Below are positions 56,644-64,000 of a stretch of 64,000 bases of DNA, one piece after another. The position numbers and the translations under genes were made by a program. Source of the DNA: Trichoderma breve (taxonomy: Eukaryota > Ascomycota > Sordariomycetes > Hypocreales > Hypocreaceae); NCBI RefSeq assembly GCF_028502605.1, contig NC_079237.1, forward strand, positions 2,232,001 through 2,296,000, read 5' to 3'. The notes below the pieces were generated by a model, which saw only the letters and a program-made list of their open reading frames with translations, was not told the origin of the DNA and made no database searches. Each line of letters opens with the position of its first letter. The stretch's first letter is position 1.

Positions 56644-59612
56644 CGCGAAAAAGACTGAGGAGAAAAGAGATTCGAGTCGAGTCGGAGTCGGAGTCGTTCG
56701 ATGAGAGTTGAGGTCGAAGTCGAGGCCGCGGCCGAGGTCGAAGAAAGAAAAGGGCAGAGAGGGCCGAAGGCAAAAACGAGAGGCTCACGGGGCTAGCACC
56801 AAGTGACGCTTCTCATATCCAACGCGCCGCTGTTGAAGCGGTAGAAGAGGGTCTATCGTGTGCTCTCTTTCTCCAGCTTCGTTTGGTGCTTTTCCCCTTT
56901 GTAGACGGGATCGCGACACTGTCTCCGCCGCGGTATCAGAGCAACGCCGCGGAGCAACGCAAAAATAAATGAATAATGGGAAAGGAAAAGGGAAAAGAAA
57001 GAAAGAAACTAGTGCCAAAGGCAGCGAGAGACAGTGATCGCGTGCGCACAAACTAAAAGCAGAGACCGCAAAGACCGGACGATGAGATTTACAAAGCAGA
57101 AAGCGGGAGTGGCAGTTGGGCAAACAAAAGTTCTGCTCGCTTTTCTCGCCCGAGTCGATTTCGAGTCGCTCCGTGCTCCGTACAGTCCCTGTACCGGTAC
57201 TTCCTAGTCAGTGTCGCGTGCCTGCAATGCCGCCAGAGGGAGATGCCCCACGCGAGCCCGCCAAGCCACGCCAATGACTTTCCGAGATTTATTGCGCTGT
57301 GCCTTTTTTATGTCTCGGTGACCTGGTGCTGGCTGCGTCTAGCCCCTATTTTGCAAGTAGCGGTACTTTAGGCACCTGCTGCAATTGGGGGGTCGGCAAC
57401 CCCTTATTTCGACCGCTAAAACATCTCGCACTGTCCCGAATTGGTCGCATGCATCAAGTACCGGGTACAAGCACACCGTGTGCGCCATGATCCCATTTTC
57501 AGTGTCAATGCATTGCCAGAAAGAGGGGGATGCGACGATGATGAGTTAGTCTACAAGAGGAAATGCAGAGGGACAATCCAGATGTTGGAGGCTGGCAATG
57601 GTGTGGTTCGTATTGAAGCTGCATGTTCGGGATGAGTCTATTTACTGCTAAGCTCGTCAGACGGCGGGTGCACAAGGTCTCGTGCTACTGCAGTCTCCGT
57701 CACAGACAGCCAACTCGTACATGATGAATCCTGGCACAAGTGAAGACAAATGGAAATGGAGCACACGATCTCTGCTGTGCTCGTACAGTTGCATTCTGGA
57801 GGGGGATTGCGTTATCGTTATCCCCGCGGCGACGACATCAAGACTCCGGCGAGGTCTAGATGCCTCGTATTAAATTTAGAACACTTGGGGATTGGCTTTG
57901 TGATGATCTCAGCAACGTGCTTATTCTTGGTTACCAATAACCTTGGCACTACCGGCAATTGACATTGACGTCTCCCGCTTTTGGCGTTGGTTAAGCTGAT
58001 ATAGAGTTTTTTGCAGGCTGTTACATGCAATCCAGTGAGACAAACCCAACCGTAAGGGTGGGCTGGGCCAAGACTGAGACAAGCCGTGTCTTTGTTTCAT
58101 CTGGTCTTACAATGGAATCCCATCCATTCATTGATCTGCGTCAAGTGCGGGCTGTGAGCCTCACTTTTGATGACGGATGTATCTGCATGACGCATTTACT
58201 CCCCTCACCATGGATCTTGGCTCAGTATACCTGGTCTTTTTGTTACACTTGCGCAACCTGATCGAAGCAGCAAGATCTTCGTATATCCTGCTAAGTCAGC
58301 AACCTCCTCACCGACGGAGCGTATTGCAGCGGATCGCACCGCTTCGGACCAAGAATGACTGGAGATTGTGGACATATACAAAACTTGGTCGCATTGATAA
58401 CTAATTCATCGAGACCAATTCGACAGCGGGGATATGAAGAAGCACAATGAGATATGATGACATGGATGGGCTGTCCTGTCATATTTTTAGCTTGCTGGCG
58501 TTTTACTGCCCTGTTCAGTAGGTATCGACACAGACACAGTGGAAATAGGGTGGCGGGCACTGTCGCAAAAAGCTTAGCCTCGAGCTAATTTGTAAAAACT
58601 ATTTCATGGCTGAGTCAAGCCTCTTGTTTCTTCCCCCGTTTGTTTCGTCCGGCTGGCCGCCACCTTGTGCTCATTCCAGCCAACAGTGCGATAGTGCGGT
58701 AGAGTGTAGCTGAAAGACAGCCGCCACGCGAGGGGAAACGCATGGCAAGAATTGACGGCCTTTCAGCCGCTCTGTCACTTTGAGAGTTGGACAATTGATG
58801 TGTTCTCAGTGAGGGTATCTCTCAGACCAAATCAGGTACTTGTCCCGAGTACAGGTACATTACTAACCATACAAGAGAGCCGCACAGTCCCCCCTATCCC
58901 TGATTCTTCATTTTACTCTGCTGCAATCTTTCCCCTCTCGCACTCTGCCGAATCACTCGCATCAAGATGGATTGGCTTATGTTATTGATTCCCGCTTGCG
59001 ATTAGACTGTATTGCCAAGCATCGCTGCAGGTGGGCCTCGACTTTGACGCTCGGTCAGCTACCGCAGGACTAGTTCGGGGCTATCAATGGGTTTGAAAGG
59101 CAATAATGGCGGTTGTGCGCTGTGAAATATCGACAAAAGACAGCACGGCACAGGTACCGGTACGAGGACCAGGAACCGCCCTGCAAGTACAGGTACTTTG
59201 CCGCCTGTAGCCACTGCTAGCCTCCTTCTCGAAGACCTCTAGCGACTCGCTACCCCGTATTTTTCATTAATTCGCCGGCCCGTGGAAATGTCTCTCATTA
59301 TATCCAGAGATGAAGACGGCACGGCATTCTACCCGAAGCCGCCTCTCTACAATACCCGACATTGATATCCTCGCTCCCGGTCTTTTCATGATATCGACGC
59401 TTTGGCCCCTAGGCTGACGCTACATGCCGAGATAAAGACAAATACAAAAAGAAGAGATTACAAAAGCAAAAAGACAACAACAAAAAAAGGCCTCAATTCC
59501 ATCTATTCCCGTATATTCTGTAACCCCGTATCTGCACCCCGCCTCCCCCTCTCCAATTTGCGCAACCAGCCAGTGGAATTGGATCATTCAACATCCCCAG
59601 CGACGAGTCACG
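56644..59612. other. Divergent intergenic, sulfatase and BNA7 genes
   Basis: 3-kb region with no supported gene. Near 56665-56745 there are GAGTCG and GAGGTCGA hexamer-type repeats that read as CT-rich promoter on the minus strand. GTAC motifs occur at 57176-57205, 58830-58860 and 59155-59200. The last 200 bases are A-rich, then C/A-rich, like a BNA7 leader. Confidence 0.55.
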
Positions 59613-60562
59613 ATGGCGTCTTCTCCAGACATCCCCGGCCTCAAGTATGCCAGTCACCAATACGGGCAGCACCAGCTCCAGCAAGTCGGAGTCTGGCAGT
59701 TTGAAGAGCCTGAAACGGCACCTTCAACGCCAGCCTATTGGATAATGTACGTTTGCGCTGACGTTACTCCCGCTGTGGAACAGACTCGGAGCCTAACTCT
59801 ATCCGTGACAGCTTTGTCCATGGAGGCGGGTGGCGAGACCCCAGAAACAACATCAATGACTTTGTGCCATCCATCAAGCATATGCTGGCATTGGCCGATC
59901 TGCCGAAATCTGCGGTTCGCGGCTTTGCCAGCCTCGACTACCGCCTGTCTCCGCATCCGCGATTCCCTCAGGATCCCGCCTCGACGCCGGCGAATGAGTT
60001 TCGTCAGGCCCAGCATCCGCATCATGTCCAAGATGTCCTGTCTGCACTGAGGCTTCTGGATGCCGAATATGGCATTGGCAACAACTACGTGCTCATCGGT
60101 CACTCAGCCGGCGGCACGTTGGTTCACCAGGTCATCATGAACAACGGCATATCGGATAGCTGGGGCCCTGTCGCGCCCTTTCCAGCAGCCCTCATCAGCA
60201 TAGCTGGCATACACGACCTGAGAGGCATTGTAGACAGGCACGATACCTTTTACGAGACATTCGTGATCGATGCCTTTGGTCCAGACAGGCTAGCTTGGGA
60301 CGCAGCATCTCCGGCAAAGTTTCCCGGAAGCTTCAAAACCCTGTGTCCCGAGGTCCCTCGTCTGTTCATCTTGGCAGCGTCTACAGAGGACACTGCCATT
60401 GACATGCCCGAGCTCGATATCATGGAGGCAAAGCTCATCAAGGATGGCATCACGCCGCTTGTCCTCAGGAACCTCCACCTTGAGCATGACAACATCTGGG
60501 AAGACGGCTCGCAGGTTGCAACTCTAGCAGCCCGAGCCGTAGCAGAGCTGCAGCAACGCTGA
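59613..60562 (+). CDS. Kynurenine formamidase (N-formylkynurenine hydrolase)
   Basis: Two exons, 59613-59746 and 59812-60562; 294 residues. It converts N-formylkynurenine to kynurenine in tryptophan breakdown and NAD synthesis. It is an alpha/beta hydrolase: the oxyanion motif HGGGWRDP begins at residue 48, directly after the splice junction, and the nucleophile elbow GHSAGG places Ser at 143. An Asp (ASTEDT region) and a late His (LEHDNIW) are candidates for the rest of the triad. The early KYASHQYGQHQLQQVGVW segment matches fungal Bna7. The 65-base intron has branch GCCTAACTC. No signal peptide; probably cytosolic. Confidence 0.93.
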
Positions 60563-60819
60563 GCATCATCCGAACACCCAGCGAATAAACACTAGTACAT
60601 ATTGATTAAACTCGTCATTACTACTACTATCTGAAAACATGCTTCCTTGGTGAACCATGTTCCGATATCGGCATATATACATTTTCGTCACTCGTCATTG
60701 TGAATATCCTCCCTCTTTTTTAACATCCTTCCCCGCCATTCTACCCGATCCCCCCTCCCCTTTTCCCCCCGTTTCCGATCGAACCAATTCTACCGGCAGC
60801 TGACTTACTAGCCGCCCGC

Positions 60820-62355
60820 CTAAACCTTGACTTTGAATCTCCATCCGGTCACAGATATGCGACATGCTACAAAGATGACCGCTGCTGCAGCCATGACAGT
60901 TCCTCCCCATATCTGTGCCCAGAAAAAGTCGCCGTTGTTGTGGTCGATAATGGCGCCTGCGGTTGGAGCTCCGGCCACCGTTGCCAGCGAGCACAGCGTT
61001 TCTACCATGCCAAACCGAATGCCCATCTTCTGCGGGTCTTTGGTTAAGCTCGTCAGGGACGCGACAAACGTGCCCTGGTTGGCCCCGATAGATAAGCCGT
61101 AGACAACGCTAAAGACATACATGCCCGTCCGGGTTGTGACTCCGATCCAGGAGTACAGCATTATGCTTACCACAAAGGTGGCCGTGACGAAGAGATTGAT
61201 GGGGCCGGTGTATCTGTCCGCGAGGAATCCTACAATCGGCCGCGCGGGAATGCCCATGGCATTCGTGATAATGAGGAGATTGATGGAGTCAACGTTGGAG
61301 AAGCCAATGACGTTACGGGCGTAACTGTTAATCTAGGAAAGGGGTTAACGACGACATTTTTTTTTTTTTTTTGGAGTTTGTTTTCTTTTTGTTATTTTGA
61401 TGATTTTTTGCAGCAAAGTCACGATTTCCACTTCACGGAAGCGACGAAAGAAAACCAAGACAAAAAGGAACACACGCATCATGATACTGCGCTTACGTAC
61501 ATAGAAGAAGACAAAGTAGAGAGCATAAAAGTATACAAACGCAGCCATGGAGAACAAGAGGTACGGCAGCTCCGAGAAGGCGCCAATCTCAAACAGAGGG
61601 CCCGACTTGCGCGGCGGCAACCTTGGCTTGAGCAGGATATTTGCAGTCACGGCCATGGCCAGCGCCAGGAAACCCGCGCAGCGCACCGCCCAGGGGAAGC
61701 CAATCTTGGGCGTCAAATACTGGATCGTCGTGGGGAACGTCACGCTACCGACCGAGGTGCCGACCGCCGAGACGGCCAGCGCAAAGGCCCTGTTCTTGTC
61801 GAAGTAGGAGCTCAGCACGGAGATGGCCGGCATGAAGGCCACGCCCAGGCCGAAGCCGATGCACACGCCCTGGGCGAGGAAGATTTGCCAGTACGTCGTC
61901 GCCAGGCTGGTCATGAAGGTGCCGAAGACGGCCATGAAGGTGCCTACCGCGACCGTCTCGCGCGTGTAGCCCGCGTCGGCGAGGCGGCCGGACACGGCGC
62001 AGATGACATAGGTGAAGAAGATTTGCACGGAGCCGATCCACGAGACTTGGGACGCTGGGAGGCCGAGTGTCTCGACGTAGTACAGCTGGTAGACGCCGAA
62101 AGAGGCAGCGTAGCCCCAGGTCATGGCGTTGATGAGGTGTGTTGCGAGGACCTGGAGCCACGCTTGGAGACCGCCGTCTGGGGGAGGTCCGTAATCTTTT
62201 TCCTCTTCCGCCAGCTCGACGTCATGAGCAGTGTTTATGACAATTGGTGACGAGTTGTTGTCATTGTTGGAAGTGGTGTTGCCGAGGACACTGGTCTCCT
62301 GGACGGCAACAGGTCCATGGGAGGAGGCATCTTTCTCATCATCTCGTAGCGTCAT
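60820..62355 (-). CDS. MFS transporter, monocarboxylate (MCT/SLC16) type
   Basis: Minus strand, two exons, 62355-61501 and 61332-60820; 455 residues with about twelve membrane segments. The hallmark of the MCT family, PPPDGGLQAWLQVLA, opens the first segment after a 55-residue hydrophilic N-terminus. The loop between segments has SGRLADAGYTRE, and the second half has MGIPARPIVGFLADRY. Fungal members of this group move monocarboxylates, riboflavin or unknown organic acids; substrate cannot be told here. The 168-base intron carries a 16-base homopolymer. Donor GTACGT was chosen over an overlapping GTAAGC, which would break the frame. The gene is convergent with BNA7, 257 bases apart. Confidence 0.92.
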
Positions 62356-64000
62356 GATCAATATTAACGAAAGGAGAAGAAGGTATATAGATAGAGGGGG
62401 TATCGTATTAGTCGACAATTAAAATAAAACAAAAAGTAGTAATAATAAAAATCAATCTTTCCTATAGCACATCAAACAACAAGAACAAAGCTGTAGAAGC
62501 TCGAAAGCCATGCCACTCTTTTTCTCAAAGCGAAAAGCTCCCACCGAACAAGAACAAACCCTCTTTCATCTTTAGCTCTGCCTCGTACTGGGAAGACACT
62601 TATATACTCCCCGCCGAAACGCCTTGCATCGGTTCTCTCTTATCAGCTTCTATTACTTTTCCATCAACTAAACTTCAATTGCAAGGACATCCCCTAAACG
62701 CCGTTCCGTTCTTCGGGGATGACCCCCCGATATCGCCCCCCTGGTGCAGGGCGCTGTGATATTATCAATAGACTCATCAGCGGCGCAGTAGAAAAAAAGG
62801 GAACCAACAGACCAAGCCCAGTTTAAAAAACAAAGAAGAAAAAAAGTACGAAGTTACATAGTGGTATTATCTGCCGAGTGAGCGAAGCATGATGGTGCAC
62901 GCGCGCGCCCTAAAGCAAAATGTACATGTAAGTAGAGAGGGGGGCCAGAGTGGATCGCGTTAGAAGCCGAATCGGCAGCTAGAACCGGAGCATCTTTCAC
63001 CGAGCCCGGCTGCACGGAATCAGCTGGGCCATTGTGTTTTTTCATGTAAGGGGTTGGGATTTTGTGGGCTTGACCAGGCCAATTGGCTCTGTTTCTTTTC
63101 AATTTTTTTCATCCTTTCTTTTGTAATTCAAAGGGCATGTGATGTGTCTCATTAAGGGAGGTCGGAAGGGCGTATCACTTGGGGGCGAGATTTGTCTTTC
63201 ATCTTGACAATTGACATACGGCCGATAGACATACGGCCGATAGACAACCGATAAGCTGTCATAGCTTCTCTCAACACAAAATCCTTCAAGTTGCCAAAAG
63301 CAGTAATAACGTGCCGACGGAGCTCAATATTCCCGCGTAAACAAACACCCGAAACAAAGCCCACAAAAAGAAACCACATGCCCATAAGAAATCCTGCTTT
63401 CCCCAAGCATTTACATCGTACTAATACAGGGTAACTTGGGTCTTGGGGAACCTTTTTCTCGTTCTCTTATCCAGCCCCAGCCCCAGCCCCTCCCCCCCGC
63501 TCCGATGTCCGGCTTCCCCGGGCCCACATCAGGCCGAACCAGAAATCGGCGACTTGGGAATAATTTTTTTGCAAGCCCAGTTCTTTTTTGTTTCCGTTGC
63601 GGTTATCGCTTGCCTCAGGCCCCCAATTTTCTCACCGCTTCCCGTAAGGTAATGTGTACGTAAAAAATTGTGGGAAAAAAAAAAAAGGAATATTCCAGCC
63701 CACTTGACGAAGCTCGGGAGAAGAAATACTAGAAGAAAAAATAAAAGCGGGAAGCTATTCTATTTGATTTCCAATTTTTTTCTTCTTTTCCTTTTCTCTG
63801 CTTCTCATTCGCTCAATCAAGTTGCGCGCCCTCTCTTTTTAGCATTGTTTTCTCGCTGCAGAACATTATCCGTCAGTGGCGGTGCGCTTCCCGGTGCCTG
63901 GAGAGAAAAGTAGAGCGCTACCGCTCGCTGGCGGAGTTTCACGTCCGAACTAGACCTCGACGGTTGGCGAAATGAATGCAACTCATTAATACACTATCTA
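62356..64000. other. Upstream region of the MFS gene to window end
   Basis: Promoter of the transporter at the left, then 1.5 kb with no supported gene. It contains CCAGCC repeats near 63471-63490, C and A homopolymers and T/A-rich runs at 63675-63760. A gene beginning beyond the right edge is possible. Confidence 0.5.
63213..63242 (+). repeat. Perfect 15-base direct repeat pair
   Basis: GACATACGGCCGATA occurs twice in direct tandem (63213-63227 and 63228-63242), followed by a partial third copy (GACAACCGATA). It could be a regulatory site array or a replication slippage product. Confidence 0.85.

Noticed and set aside
61378..62250. 290-codon frame antisense to the MFS transporter
   Set aside because: Arg/His/Gly/Glu-rich product typical of the complement of membrane-protein codons, and it crosses the transporter's intron.
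59613..62355. BNA7 and the MFS transporter as a kynurenine metabolic cluster
   Set aside because: Only two convergent neighbours; the transporter substrate is unknown and no other tryptophan-pathway gene or regulator is nearby.

Overview
The window is nuclear DNA of a filamentous ascomycete, most likely a Sordariomycete of the Hypocreales. This rests on short GTNNGT...CTAAC...AG introns, pyrimidine-rich promoters with C/A-rich leaders, and the gene set. The genus is inference; short GTAC-centred palindromes between genes would fit a Trichoderma-like genome, but that comes from general familiarity and was not tested. I see no transposon, rRNA, tRNA or CRISPR array.

Positions 1-12,445 are gene-poor. 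They hold one convincing gene, a conserved disordered acidic-tailed protein at 7,261-8,229, between two long non-coding stretches rich in TACTCGTAC-type motifs and pyrimidine tracts. From 12,446 to 47,831 the window is dense with mostly housekeeping genes. In order these are LAS1 (rRNA-processing endonuclease), GLO2 (glyoxalase II), a degenerate EF-hand protein, an eIF4E-family protein, a lineage-specific repeat protein, a short kinesin-3, an AT-hook protein, HNT3 (aprataxin), a DHX57-like RNA helicase, importin alpha, POT1 (telomere protein), SCC3 (cohesin), ureD (urease accessory), RPC4 (RNA polymerase III) and a coiled-coil protein with 41-residue tandem repeats. From 47,832 to 64,000 genes are sparser and more accessory: a fungal rhodopsin-type seven-helix membrane protein, a sulfatase/LTA-synthase-like membrane enzyme, kynurenine formamidase (BNA7) and an MFS monocarboxylate-type transporter.

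Most spliced models were rebuilt by hand. Each was checked for GT/AG ends, a plausible branch point and reading-frame continuity, and all close to a whole number of codons. There is no operon-like logic. Still, the stretch 24.5-42 kb places chromosome-maintenance genes close together (AT-hook, aprataxin, importin alpha, POT1, SCC3), with POT1 and importin alpha divergent and POT1 and SCC3 convergent.

I did not find a clear new multi-gene system. The best leads are the two lineage-specific repeat proteins, the overlapping upstream ORF at POT1, the start-codon-only first exon of the EF-hand gene, a low-complexity insertion inside the LAS1 HEPN domain, and the long motif-rich non-coding region at the left end.
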